The position numbers were made by a program, and so were the translations under genes. A model generated the notes under the pieces. It was not told the DNA's origin, did no database searches, and was given only the letters and a program-made list of their open reading frames with translations. From positions 20,880 to 52,417 of the forward strand of contig PATI01000007.1 in assembly GCA_002712335.1 (NCBI GenBank): a stretch of 31,538 bases of DNA, in the 5' to 3' direction. Below are positions 17,110 through 24,951 of this stretch, one piece after another; position 1 is the first letter of the stretch; every line of letters starts with the position of its first letter. This DNA is from Rhodospirillaceae bacterium (GTDB lineage: Bacteria; Pseudomonadota; Alphaproteobacteria; MPNO01; UBA2964).

Positions 17110-17529
17110 TTAATTTCCATGAGATAGCAGTTCTGAGGGGCCTTTGAGTTCAACCAAATTTCCATCGGGATCTCTACAATAGATGGAAGGGCCATACCCT
17201 TCTGCGCCGAATCGGCGTCCACTAAGCTCTACTTTAATATCATTATCCTCTAGATAGGCTACTATGGCTGTTTCATCAAAATTCTCAAGGGTGAGTGCGA
17301 AGTGGTCCATATTAGCAGAATTATTTTTAGAAGTTGGGTTTGAGAACCCTTCCGCTTGTTCCTTAGGAACTAGATCTATCATGGAGACTCCAGCTTGATA
17401 CTGGTAAAGATTTTTTGAAATCCGAGTTTCTATACAACCTAAGACATCACGATAGAAATGGATTGATTTTTTTATGTTTTTAACAAGCAATACGACGTGG
17501 TCTAACTTTTTAATTTGTATGGGATTCAT
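17110..17529 (-). CDS. VOC-fold (glyoxalase/bleomycin resistance) protein
   Basis: A 139-residue metalloprotein of two beta-alpha-beta-beta-beta modules. The first module begins KKLDHVVLLVKNIKKSIHFYRDVLG; the second begins MDHFALTLENFDETAIVAYL and ends in YCRDPDGNLVELKG. The metal ligands expected in the family are visible as the histidines in LDHVV and DHFAL and the glutamate in LVELKG. The fold covers glyoxalase I, fosfomycin-modifying thiol transferases and dioxygenases. Its place directly before two GST genes and after ggt argues for a glutathione-dependent reaction, but this is inference from context. The length is typical of one-domain VOC enzymes. Confidence 0.88.
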   Translation of the reverse strand: MNPIQIKKLDHVVLLVKNIKKSIHFYRDVLGCIETRISKNLYQYQAGVSMIDLVPKEQAEGFSNPTSKNNSANMDHFALTLENFDETAIVAYLEDNDIKVELSGRRFGAEGYGPSIYCRDPDGNLVELKGPSELLSHGN

Positions 17530-17600
17530 ATTGCATTCACCAAAAATTTAACAAAAAATATCAAAGTGTAGCACGATTTATTATAAATTTATGTAATAGA

Positions 17601-18494
17601 CTAAGTTTTTGTCTTTTGAATTATACCTTCGCGCCAAGTTATATAATAGGTAGCAGCAAAAATTGTAGCGCCGCCAGCCCATACCCAAATGTCAGGCCAT
17701 TCCTGATAGAGAATAAAGCCAAATATCGCAGCCATGGGAAGGCGAAAGAAATCAAAGGGCATTACATAGCTAGCATCTGCTGCTGCAAATGCTCGAATTA
17801 TGCAGGCGTGAGCTGCATATCCAAATATGCCGAGTAAAATTATGGGGATTAGATCTTCCAAGCCAGGTGTTACCCACACATAAAATGCTGGAATCGCAGA
17901 GAGCGGTACAAAAATAATTGACATATAAAAAAGAATGGCGTTCGGAGAGTCGGTGTTAGAGAGTGATTTAGTCGAAGTTTGTGACGCCGCATAAAATATT
18001 GCTGACAAAACGACAGCGATTGTTCCAGTGCTGAGTTCAATAAATCCAGGTCTAATAATTATAAGTGCCCCAATAAATCCGATACAGGTAGCGGTCCAAC
18101 GATGCACACCCACCTTTTCCCCTAAAAAAATCATTGCCATGAGAATAGTAAACAGAGGAACAGTAAATTGTAATGCCTGTAAGTCAGCTAAAGTAACGAG
18201 CGTGACCCCTATAAACCAGCCAACATTGCCCAAGTAATGAATTGTATTACGAAAAATATGAAGAGGCAGTCTTCTAGTTTTGATATCCCTTGAGTTTTGA
18301 CGTAAAGCCCATGGTAAAATGATTATAAAGCTTACGACACTGCGAAGAAAAATCATTTGAAGGACGTTAAACTTTTCTTGAATATCTCTTATTACTATTG
18401 CTAGAAAAATCAGAGATAAACCTCCCAAAACCATCCAAATAGCTCCGCGAACTGTCGCTGGGAGTTTATTAAATGCGTCTTGTAAGGAATTCAT
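17601..18494 (-). CDS. EamA/DMT-superfamily permease
   Basis: A 297-residue membrane protein with about ten predicted helices in two homologous halves, the hallmark of the drug/metabolite transporter superfamily. The first half begins with RGAIWMVLGGLSLIFLAIVIRDI and includes LRSVVSFIIILPW; the end of each repeat is visible in FLGEKVGVHRWTATCIGFIGALIIIRPG and FILYQEWPDIWVWAGGATIFAATYYI. Substrates of EamA permeases are diverse (amino acids, metabolites, drugs), usually outward. It lies between ggt (23-base gap) and the VOC gene, so it may move a peptide-like or thiol substrate, but no substrate can be read from sequence. Confidence 0.9.
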   Translation of the reverse strand: MNSLQDAFNKLPATVRGAIWMVLGGLSLIFLAIVIRDIQEKFNVLQMIFLRSVVSFIIILPWALRQNSRDIKTRRLPLHIFRNTIHYLGNVGWFIGVTLVTLADLQALQFTVPLFTILMAMIFLGEKVGVHRWTATCIGFIGALIIIRPGFIELSTGTIAVVLSAIFYAASQTSTKSLSNTDSPNAILFYMSIIFVPLSAIPAFYVWVTPGLEDLIPIILLGIFGYAAHACIIRAFAAADASYVMPFDFFRLPMAAIFGFILYQEWPDIWVWAGGATIFAATYYITWREGIIQKTKT

Positions 18495-18517
18495 GTTATT
18501 GTTTTAAATTTATGTTG

Positions 18518-20251
18518 TCAGTCACCGATAGCTAAGCCTTCCCGACGTGGGTCAGCGCCGCCTTCATATCCTCTGATATGCCCCCTGATACCATGAAGCC
18601 CGCTATTTTTTGTTTTTATTTTAATTTTGTGACCTAGGCGCTGCAATTCCAGAGCAAAATTTTCCAAGTAGGTTCCTTTTTCTAGCTCCGTTTTACGATT
18701 TTTATTAACAAAGTTGGGGAGTGCTATAGAATCTTGTAAATTCATTCTCCAGTCGAGTGCAGCGATGATCGTTTTAACAACATAGCCTATAATACTTGAA
18801 CCACCAGGCGAACCTATTACCATAACTAGTCTTCCTTGTTTGTTAGTTATGATAGTAGGGGCCATTGAACTGCGTGGGCGTTTACCTGCATAAGCTCGAT
18901 TAGCCTTCCGATTACCGTTTACGCTGGGAATAGCAGCAAAATCAGTCAATTCGTCGTTTAGCATGAAACCCCTTACCATTAGACGGGAGCCAAAGGCCGT
19001 CCCGATTGATGATGTCATGGATACCGCGTTCCCTTCACCGTCTACTACGCTTATATGGGTTGTGGAGACGGGGCGGTTATCTCCTAGATCCGCGCTTTGG
19101 TTTGGTGCTACATCACTAGGTGGTATTCCCGGCTTAACCTTTCCTAGAGCCTTTAAAGGCGATATCAATTTTGATCGATTAGAAAGATATGTCCGGTCAA
19201 GAAGTCCATCAACGGGAACATTTGTAAAGTCTGGATCGGCAAGGTAGAAATTGCGATCGGCGAAAGCTATCTTGCTTGCTTCAGAAATTAGATGCACTGA
19301 TCGAACTGACCTTGCGGGTATGCGGCTCAAATCAAAACGTTCAAGCATGGTTAAAATTTGTGCAACTGCAACGCCACCGGAGGATGGCGGAGGCATACCA
19401 TATATTTGCCATTGTCGATAAGTTGATCGGATGACTTTCCGCAATTTTGCTTTGTAATTGGTTAAATCATTAACAGCCATTTCTGCTGGCAGGTGATGGG
19501 TATTTTTAATTGCACTCACAATGTCTCGTGCTATTGGTCCTGAGTAGAATGCTTTAGCTCCTTTTTCAGCAATTAGATGCAGCGTATCAGATAAAATTTT
19601 ATTTTTTAATTTATGGCCTACAGGCAGCGGTGTTCCTTCTTCCAAATAAAAGTAAGAACGGGATTTAGGAAAATTCTTTAAATGTTTATCACGTTTGATC
19701 AAAGTATGCAGACGAGAGCTTACTGGAAAGCCTTTATTGGCTAACCTAATTGCCGGCAGGAATAGTCTTTTCCAAGGTAATTTTCCATGTTTCATATGCA
19801 CCAATTCCAACATCCTTAAAAGACCGGGAACTCCTACCCCTTTACCCCCGGCCTTGCGGCGCTGCCATGGAATCTTTTTACCATCTTTATCTATGAAGAG
19901 ATTTGGTTTAACCGATATGGGGGCTGTTTCACGGCCATCGTAAGCGTGCACGGCTAGGTTTTTGTCTGTTCCCAGCTTTTGGGGTTGATAATGCAAAAGA
20001 AATGCTCCTCCGCCAATGCCGGAGCTCTGAGGTTCAACAAGAGTTAATATCATTTGGGCCGCAATAGCAGCATCCGCAGCACTACCGCCTTCTCTAAGAA
20101 TTTCTAGTCCTGAATTGACGGCATATGGATTTGCGGCCGAAATCATATATTTTTTTGCGGTATTGCGCTTCCCTGCAGCTGATACCTCTGAAAACGTAAA
20201 CGTCAAAGTTGTACAGAAAATTGTAATATAAGAAGCTAATAAGTTTTTCAT
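18518..20251 (-). CDS. ggt: Gamma-glutamyltranspeptidase (periplasmic)
   Basis: A 577-residue Ntn hydrolase precursor. Residues 1-26 (MKNLLASYITIFCTTLTFTF then SEVSAA) are a signal peptide, so it is exported. The precursor is expected to cleave itself before T397 (in PVSTTHISVVD), giving a small subunit of 181 residues, close to the family value of about 190. The small subunit keeps the oxyanion and substrate motifs PRSSMAPTI and GSPGGSSI. The large subunit has DGRETAP with the glutamyl-binding arginine, and SSGGVAVAQILTMLERFDL. The enzyme removes the gamma-glutamyl group from glutathione and its conjugates. It starts the run of leftward genes that includes two GSTs, and it is divergent from panB. 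Confidence 0.96.
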   Translation of the reverse strand: MKNLLASYITIFCTTLTFTFSEVSAAGKRNTAKKYMISAANPYAVNSGLEILREGGSAADAAIAAQMILTLVEPQSSGIGGGAFLLHYQPQKLGTDKNLAVHAYDGRETAPISVKPNLFIDKDGKKIPWQRRKAGGKGVGVPGLLRMLELVHMKHGKLPWKRLFLPAIRLANKGFPVSSRLHTLIKRDKHLKNFPKSRSYFYLEEGTPLPVGHKLKNKILSDTLHLIAEKGAKAFYSGPIARDIVSAIKNTHHLPAEMAVNDLTNYKAKLRKVIRSTYRQWQIYGMPPPSSGGVAVAQILTMLERFDLSRIPARSVRSVHLISEASKIAFADRNFYLADPDFTNVPVDGLLDRTYLSNRSKLISPLKALGKVKPGIPPSDVAPNQSADLGDNRPVSTTHISVVDGEGNAVSMTSSIGTAFGSRLMVRGFMLNDELTDFAAIPSVNGNRKANRAYAGKRPRSSMAPTIITNKQGRLVMVIGSPGGSSIIGYVVKTIIAALDWRMNLQDSIALPNFVNKNRKTELEKGTYLENFALELQRLGHKIKIKTKNSGLHGIRGHIRGYEGGADPRREGLAIGD

Positions 20252-20315
20252 GTTAAAAATATTTGGTAATAATAAAAATTAGGGGGTATTGGGCTTATTT
20301 ATGGTCTATTAATGT

Positions 20316-20345
20316 CTTGGCGCCAAGGAAATCCTTTCACCTTGG
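20316..20345. promoter_or_regulatory. Palindrome and inverted repeats between ggt and panB
   Basis: CTTGGCGCCAAG (20316-20327) is a perfect 12-bp palindrome. Its right arm overlaps CCAAGG (20323-20328), which pairs with CCTTGG (20340-20345), so alternative hairpins are possible. The region separates two divergent genes and could hold a regulator site acting on either. No protein can be named from this sequence. Confidence 0.45.
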
Positions 20346-20425
20346 TCATTTTCCGGTTACAAGCGTGCCGAGTTTTGGTTTACTGGATTTAGTTTCCACC
20401 TAAAATTAACGCCCTGAGGAGAAAA

Positions 20426-21259
20426 ATGAGCACGGTGGACAAAAAGATAAGGCATATAACAGTGCCTAGATTACAAAAGCGTAAAGGTTGTGAACCAATA
20501 GTGGCGTTGACAGCCTATAGCGCCCCTATGGCATCACTTCTAGATCCGTATGTTGAAGTGTTCATTGTCGGAGATTCGGTTGGTATGGTTCTGTATGGAA
20601 TGGACTCTACTTTAGGTGTTTCTCTTGAAATGATGATCGGACATGGCGCAGCAGTTGTTCGCGGTTCCGAAAGGGCCTGTGTGGTGGTAGATATGCCGTT
20701 TGGTAGTTACCAAGAAAATAAATCGCAGGCATTCCGGAATGCTGCAAAGCTTATGAAAAAAACTGGTTGTGATGCTGTAAAACTTGAGGGTGGAGAAGAG
20801 ATGGCGGAGACAATCAATTTCCTGACATCACGTGGAGTTCCGGTAATGGGTCATGTTGGATTAATGCCGCAAAGTGTTAATAGTCTCGGAGGTTATCGGG
20901 CGCGTGGGAATAATAAATTGGAAGCTAAAAAAATACTCGCTGATGCTCGTACGATATCCGATGCAGGTGTATTTTCCCTTGTTGTAGAAGGGGTTGTGGA
21001 ACCATTAGCTAGAGAAATTACAAATGCTATAACTACACCTACAATAGGTATTGGTGCTTCCGACCAATGTGATGGGCAAGTTTTAGTTACCGAGGATATG
21101 TTGGGTCTGTTCAATGAATTCAAGCCCAGCTTTGTAAAGCGTTACGCAGACCTTGGTTCAGTGGTGGCTAAAGCGGCAGAAGCCTATAGCAAAGAGGTAA
21201 AGGCGCGGCGCTTTCCAACACCTGAATACTGTTTTAGCTCAAAGTTCAGAAAAGATTGA
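20426..21259 (+). CDS. panB: 3-methyl-2-oxobutanoate hydroxymethyltransferase
   Basis: A 277-residue TIM-barrel enzyme, the first step of pantothenate synthesis: it adds a hydroxymethyl group from methylene-tetrahydrofolate to 2-oxoisovalerate. Family motifs are complete: [16 protein letters not shown], the metal-binding [34 protein letters not shown] (substrate-contacting lysine and glutamate), [11 protein letters not shown] and [18 protein letters not shown] strong ribosome binding site, GAGGAG, sits 5 bases before the ATG. panC follows after 55 bases on the same strand. Homologues of this length are standard in Proteobacteria. Confidence 0.97.
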   Translation: MSTVDKKIRHITVPRLQKRKGCEPIVALTAYSAPMASLLDPYVEVFIVGDSVGMVLYGMDSTLGVSLEMMIGHGAAVVRGSERACVVVDMPFGSYQENKSQAFRNAAKLMKKTGCDAVKLEGGEEMAETINFLTSRGVPVMGHVGLMPQSVNSLGGYRARGNNKLEAKKILADARTISDAGVFSLVVEGVVEPLAREITNAITTPTIGIGASDQCDGQVLVTEDMLGLFNEFKPSFVKRYADLGSVVAKAAEAYSKEVKARRFPTPEYCFSSKFRKD

Positions 21260-21314
21260 ATGCCGGAGATTGGCAAATCTTCTTTAGACCCGGAGTCGAT
21301 GTAAACAAAATTTA

Positions 21315-22190
21315 ATGTGTAAAATTGGAAGTTTAAAATCAAAAAATATTGAAATAGTTCGCGGTGTGGCGGATTTACGTCGATTAGTATCTGATTGGAG
21401 AAAAGAACAGTTTACTATTGGCTTAGTGCCGACGATGGGGGCAATTCATTCGGGACATCAAAGTTTGGTAACTGCTGCAAAATCGCGCTGTGATAAAGTT
21501 ATAGCGAGTATCTTTGTGAACCCGGCGCAGTTTGGAGAAAATGAAGACCTTGCAGACTATCCTGTTGATGAAGAGCAGGACGTCATATCCCTTAATGCTG
21601 CTGGTACAGACATAATCTTTTCTCCTAGCAGCAGTGAAGTCTATCCAAAGGGTTTTACGACTGCGGTTACAGTGTCGCGTCTTGCGGCTGGGCTCTGTGG
21701 CCCCTTTAGACCTGGACATTTTGAGGGTGTAGCGACGGTGGTCACTAAGTTACTTTTACAGGCTCTACCAGATATCGCAATATTTGGGGAAAAGGACTAT
21801 CAACAGTTATTAGTAATTCGGCAGCTAGTGAAAGATTTGAATATTCCTGTAACCATAATTGGCGCGCCAATTATTCGTGAAAATGATGGGTTAGCCATGT
21901 CTACTCGGAATCAATATCTGTCTCAACACGAGCGACAGATAGCCGCTGAGTTATATTTGATATTAAAACTAGTTGTTGAAAGAGTTAAAGAGAGACCGAG
22001 CGAGTGTGAAAGTATTTGCAGACTTGCAAGAACTAAACTTTTAGAGAGAGGGTTTGAGGCAGTAGACTACATCACCATATGCGATAATAAGACCCTAAAC
22101 CCGCTATCGACTTTTAAAGGCAATGCACGTGTTCTCGGGGCGGCAAGACTAGGCACTGCAAGGTTGATAGATAATATACCAATTCTTTAA
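21315..22190 (+). CDS. panC: Pantothenate synthetase
   Basis: A 291-residue ligase joining pantoate to beta-alanine through a pantoyl-adenylate. The HxGH nucleotide motif appears as LVPTMGAIHSGHQSLV; the family usually has GALHEGH, so IHSGH is a small variation that keeps both histidines. Also present are SIFVNPAQFGENEDL, the second-site FGEKDYQQLLVIRQLV and ENDGLAMSTRNQYLS. The C-terminal domain (about residues 185-285) ends in LGAARLGTARLIDN. The ATG at 21315 lacks a strong Shine-Dalgarno sequence at normal distance; a GGAG lies about 18 bases upstream. With panB it gives a two-gene pantothenate unit that converges on the lipoprotein gene, 9 bases apart. Confidence 0.96.
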   Translation: MCKIGSLKSKNIEIVRGVADLRRLVSDWRKEQFTIGLVPTMGAIHSGHQSLVTAAKSRCDKVIASIFVNPAQFGENEDLADYPVDEEQDVISLNAAGTDIIFSPSSSEVYPKGFTTAVTVSRLAAGLCGPFRPGHFEGVATVVTKLLLQALPDIAIFGEKDYQQLLVIRQLVKDLNIPVTIIGAPIIRENDGLAMSTRNQYLSQHERQIAAELYLILKLVVERVKERPSECESICRLARTKLLERGFEAVDYITICDNKTLNPLSTFKGNARVLGAARLGTARLIDNIPIL

Positions 22191-22199
22191 TTTATCTTA

Positions 22200-23384
22200 C
22201 TAACGGACGTACAAACGAACTTCATTCGTTCTAGCATCCTTACTTGTTATGGCTGATAGCCTGACCCTCTGTAAGGGTAAGCCCATATCTGCAAGAGACC
22301 GTAGTACTTTTTCAGCATTTCTCTTTGATTTATTGCCTGCGACAGTGACTTGCCCAGCACTTCCTTGACCTGAGGCGACTGCAACTAGATTAAAACCAGC
22401 ATTTGGTCGTCTTTGCAGTACACGATTAATGGCAGAATATAATGCTTGTTGATATTTTACGTTAGGTCTATCAAAACGAATAACAACTAGCGGTCGTGTG
22501 CTTGCGCTTCCAATATTGGAAGAATTATTGCGAACAATAGAATTTTGGCTAGCATAGGCTCTATTGGAAAGGCTATTGCCTAGGGCCTCACCATTTTTGA
22601 CGGCAAGGGATAAAGCGGTAAGGTTGCTGCGTTCTGAAGCAACATAAGTTGTTTGACGATTTATATCTTCACTTAATTCGTTCAGAAGCCTATCAATTAA
22701 AACTACCGTGCGATTAACTTCATCTTCCAAAACAGCCAATTGACTATGGTCGGATTCCACAGCACCACTAATACCATATGCGGCACGAGTAGTTTCTAAT
22801 AAGTAAGCTGACATGGTGCTCGTGCTTGCCACCTTATTGGCAAGAGAATTCATCCCAGAGATATTTCCATCAATTTTTGATAATTCTTGTTGGGCTAAAT
22901 TCCATTGGCTAACCAAATAAGGGTTGCCCGGTGTGCTTCCGACTTGTAGCCGGGAATTAATAGCTGCAATTGCTCTATGATATGCAACCGAGTATCCGCC
23001 TGCTAACCGGCGAATTTTCTGTAATTGTTTATTTTGTGTGCCGATCTGTTGTCGCATCCGTTTCAACTCACTGCGCAACATAACCACTTTTTGCCCCACA
23101 AATGTTCCGGTGGATTTGCCGGGCGTTACTTTTGGGGGCACAAAATTTGTTTGCCCCAGAGTTGGTGGTGCTCCTGAACTCACGAGAGGTTGATTTCGTT
23201 TTTCACCTCTCGATGGAGCGATTGAGATGGTTTTTGGTATTTGCCGTGTTGCAGGAGAAGAGCTTGTGCTATCGCCAAACCATGATGATGGCCAGATAGA
23301 ATCCATTGATTCCATCGATAAAGAACAAGCCGAAAGTGCGACTGCGGAACAAAATACTGTTACGTGTGGTAATGCTCGGGCCAT
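22200..23384 (-). CDS. Predicted outer-membrane lipoprotein with divergent OmpA-like C-terminal domain
   Basis: I choose the ATG at 23384 over the one at 23402, giving 394 residues beginning MARALPHVTVFCSAVALSAC. This is a short signal peptide ending in a lipobox (LSAC, lipidated cysteine at 20). A low-complexity serine-, proline- and glycine-rich spacer covers about 25-95, then a helical region with basic coiled coil (ELKRMRQQIGTQNKQLQKIRRL) and long helices to about 280. The last 95 residues (VVIRFDRPNVKYQQALYSA to NEVRLYVR) follow the OmpA-type peptidoglycan-binding pattern: a strand, a helix with RVLQRRPN, KRNAEKVLRSLADMGLP, and a terminal strand. The usual diaminopimelate-binding aspartate and arginine of OmpA domains are not clearly in place. 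Role unknown; an envelope spacer is likely. Confidence 0.72.
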   Translation of the reverse strand: MARALPHVTVFCSAVALSACSLSMESMDSIWPSSWFGDSTSSSPATRQIPKTISIAPSRGEKRNQPLVSSGAPPTLGQTNFVPPKVTPGKSTGTFVGQKVVMLRSELKRMRQQIGTQNKQLQKIRRLAGGYSVAYHRAIAAINSRLQVGSTPGNPYLVSQWNLAQQELSKIDGNISGMNSLANKVASTSTMSAYLLETTRAAYGISGAVESDHSQLAVLEDEVNRTVVLIDRLLNELSEDINRQTTYVASERSNLTALSLAVKNGEALGNSLSNRAYASQNSIVRNNSSNIGSASTRPLVVIRFDRPNVKYQQALYSAINRVLQRRPNAGFNLVAVASGQGSAGQVTVAGNKSKRNAEKVLRSLADMGLPLQRVRLSAITSKDARTNEVRLYVR

Positions 23385-23564
23385 GAAACGGGTCTCACCC
23401 ATTGTGGTTAATAAATATTCTTAAAGCGTCATAAAACACTTACAACTAACTTTTATAAATAGTTATAAGATAATACAACTTGATAATATTACTCAATCGC
23501 CCAAAGCTAAACAAGATGAATTGCAAGAAATACTTATTCTATAAATAAGGTGCTTGACGATTGA

Positions 23565-23605
23565 TTGGGTCTATCTCGCTCTTTAAGAAGCGGGGATGGG
23601 CCCAA
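23565..23605. ncRNA. Strong isolated stem-loop, possible small RNA element
   Basis: TTGGGTCTATCTCGCT (23565-23580) pairs with AGCGGGGATGGGCCCAA (23589-23605) around the 8-base loop CTTTAAGA. I count 16 pairs with one bulged G and several G-U wobbles on the plus strand. No T run follows on either side and no gene ends here, so a terminator is unlikely. The structure is direct; that it is transcribed is inference. The wobbles favour the plus-strand RNA, since they would be A-C mismatches in the minus-strand transcript. Confidence 0.35.
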
Positions 23606-23998
23606 AGTGGTGTTAATTTTCTCCGTTTATATAATTATAAAAAGAATAAATGGGCCAATAACATTTTTGGGAATTGTTCTGGTTTTTGCTACGTGTTTTG
23701 TTAATTACATCCATCATAATTGCGACCACTTGGTCTAAGTTAAAAAATTTACATAATATTATTTTTAAATTTCTTCGTTATAACTTACCAAAATAAATAA
23801 ATACCACCATCATTACTGATGAGTATTTTTATATGCGAGAAGAAGGGAGTATTTCTTTAGGTAGGGTGGTTAATAGCGCTACTCATGTTTCAGTGGAATG
23901 TCCAAGATGGGGCCCGACTTTGGGTAAGGGATTCACATTTGATTTAATCTATGTTTCAATCTGATGGCGGTAATACATCCTCTAAGTATCGATAAGGC

Positions 23999-24027
23999 TT
24001 GAAAATAAAAGTTTAGAGCACTAAACA
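23999..24027 (+). promoter_or_regulatory. Candidate tRNA-Arg promoter
   Basis: TTGAAA (23999-24004, five of six -35 matches) and TAAACA (24022-24027, three of six -10 matches) are 17 bases apart and end 21 bases before the mature tRNA. Position and spacing suit a tRNA promoter with a short 5' leader, though the -10 box is weak. Confidence 0.4.
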
Positions 24028-24048
24028 GTCTCGACTGGTATATTAAAT

Positions 24049-24125
24049 GCGCCCGTAGCTCAGCTGGATAGAGCACTAGACTACGAATCTAGGGGTCGGG
24101 AGTTCGAATCTTCCCGGGCGCGCCA
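24049..24125 (+). tRNA. tRNA-Arg (anticodon ACG), CCA encoded
   Basis: A full cloverleaf folds by eye: acceptor GCGCCCG with CGGGCGC, a D-arm GCTC/GAGC, anticodon stem CTAGA/TCTAG closing the loop CTACGAA, a 5-base variable loop, and T-arm GGGAG/CTTCC with loop TTCGAAT. The anticodon positions read ACG, so it decodes CGN arginine codons after A34 is changed to inosine, as usual in bacteria. The CCA tail (24123-24125) is encoded. The 3' half, including TTCGAAT, is a common attachment site for integrases; a possible integrase-like remnant follows 80 bases downstream. Confidence 0.96.
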
Positions 24126-24521
24126 ATGTTTTGAAAATATATTCAGTTAACTACTGTATAAATGTGTCTAACTTTACTCAGAAAAATACAGATTTGGCAG
24201 AAAATTGACACAGGAAAAGTTCCACTCGATTGGTAGTGTGCGTAAAAAAGGAAAATATTGGCATGCTAATGTTCGTAATTATTTATTAAAATCTCTCAGA
24301 GTAGCAATCGCGATGAACCAGAAAAGTCTTAATTTTCCCCACAAAGAGTTGTTTCTTCGTAATTGGTGATATTTGTCGATTCCACAAGTTGTTTTGATCA
24401 TCTTTGGATTAGACATTGTGCGCAACACCTTTTGTAGTTATTTGCAGCATAATTTTACTGTTTTCATAAATAAAACAGGTTACTTTTATTTAAGTATTAA
24501 AAGCTAGTTTAAAATTAGTGG
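24126..24521. other. Gene-poor interval between tRNA-Arg and the NTF2-like gene
   Basis: About 395 AT-rich bases. The only item of note that could code is the 54-codon integrase-like frame (24205-24369), listed separately. Near its right end, TAAATAAAA (24467-24475) and TTTTATTTA (24484-24492) form a 9-bp A/T hairpin with an 8-base loop; it is weak and lacks the G/C stem of an intrinsic terminator. No second copy of the tRNA 3' end, which would mark an attR or attL border, is visible in this interval. Confidence 0.6.
24205..24369 (+). pseudogene. Possible remnant of a tyrosine integrase N-terminus
   Basis: A frame of 54 codons from TTG 24205 to TGA 24369. Residues about 9-24 read IGSVRKKGKYWHANVR, which resembles the opening of arm-DNA-binding domains of tyrosine integrases (a GSIRKRGxxWxAxVR-like strand pair). 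After that the frame loses the pattern and no catalytic R-H-R-Y domain follows, so at best this is a decayed fragment. Its place 80 bases after a tRNA gene is where integrases sit. The match covers only some 16 residues and could be chance. Confidence 0.25.
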
Positions 24522-24938
24522 GTGAAAAATTTGTTAGAACAAGACGCAATATTATTTGCAAATGAGGCCTTTTACAGAGCGTTTGCGGACCGTGATGTGG
24601 AAGCTATGAATGACCTTTGGTCCCAACAAGTTCCTGTTTCATGCATCCACCCTGGATGGGAGCCAGTTTTTGATCGTGATGAAATCATAAAAAGCTGGAC
24701 CGTTATTTTATCAAGTCCGGGGGCACCCCAAATTAAATGTAGTGATGAAAAAGTAAATATTTTTGGTGATACCGCTAGTGTAATCTGTCTAGAAGAAATG
24801 CAAGAAGGAACTCTGGTTGCCACTAACTTATTTTGTCGTGAAGGTAGCTTATGGAAAATAATTCATCATCAAGCGGGACCGACGGTGATGAAACCTCGTA
24901 AAGGTGAAAATAAGGTTGTTAAAGCTTCAATGCATTGA
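24522..24938 (+). CDS. NTF2-like / SnoaL-type small protein
   Basis: A 138-residue protein starting at GTG 24522. It follows the NTF2-like cone fold: N-terminal helices NEAFYRAFADRDVEAMNDLW, the loop with VSCIHPGWEPVFDRDEIIKSW, then four strands including VNIFGDTASVICLEEM, LVATNLFCREGSLWKIIHHQAG. The HPG and WKIIHHQAG segments are usual in the SnoaL_3/DUF4440 group. Such proteins include isomerases and hydrolases as well as non-enzymatic ligand binders, so the reaction cannot be named. It converges with the CoxG-like gene, 13 bases apart. Confidence 0.8.
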   Translation: MKNLLEQDAILFANEAFYRAFADRDVEAMNDLWSQQVPVSCIHPGWEPVFDRDEIIKSWTVILSSPGAPQIKCSDEKVNIFGDTASVICLEEMQEGTLVATNLFCREGSLWKIIHHQAGPTVMKPRKGENKVVKASMH

Positions 24939-24951
24939 GTATTAATTTAAA

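Larger units (their letters stand above)
23403..24048. other. Gene-free AT-rich region upstream of tRNA-Arg
   Basis: About 645 bases with no convincing protein gene on either strand. It separates the leftward lipoprotein gene from the rightward tRNA, so both promoters must lie here. I see a strong hairpin (23565-23605), a small dyad GACCA/TGGTC (23724-23735) and one short frame of 43 codons from ATG 23833 to TGA 23964 (beginning MREEGSISLGRVV). That frame has no recognised motif and only a weak purine-rich element upstream, so I do not call it a gene. The composition is clearly more AT-rich than in the flanking genes. Confidence 0.7.

Noticed and set aside
24467..24492. Terminator or operator hairpin before the NTF2-like gene
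   Set aside because: The stem is almost entirely A-T, and such matches are expected by chance in this AT-rich interval.
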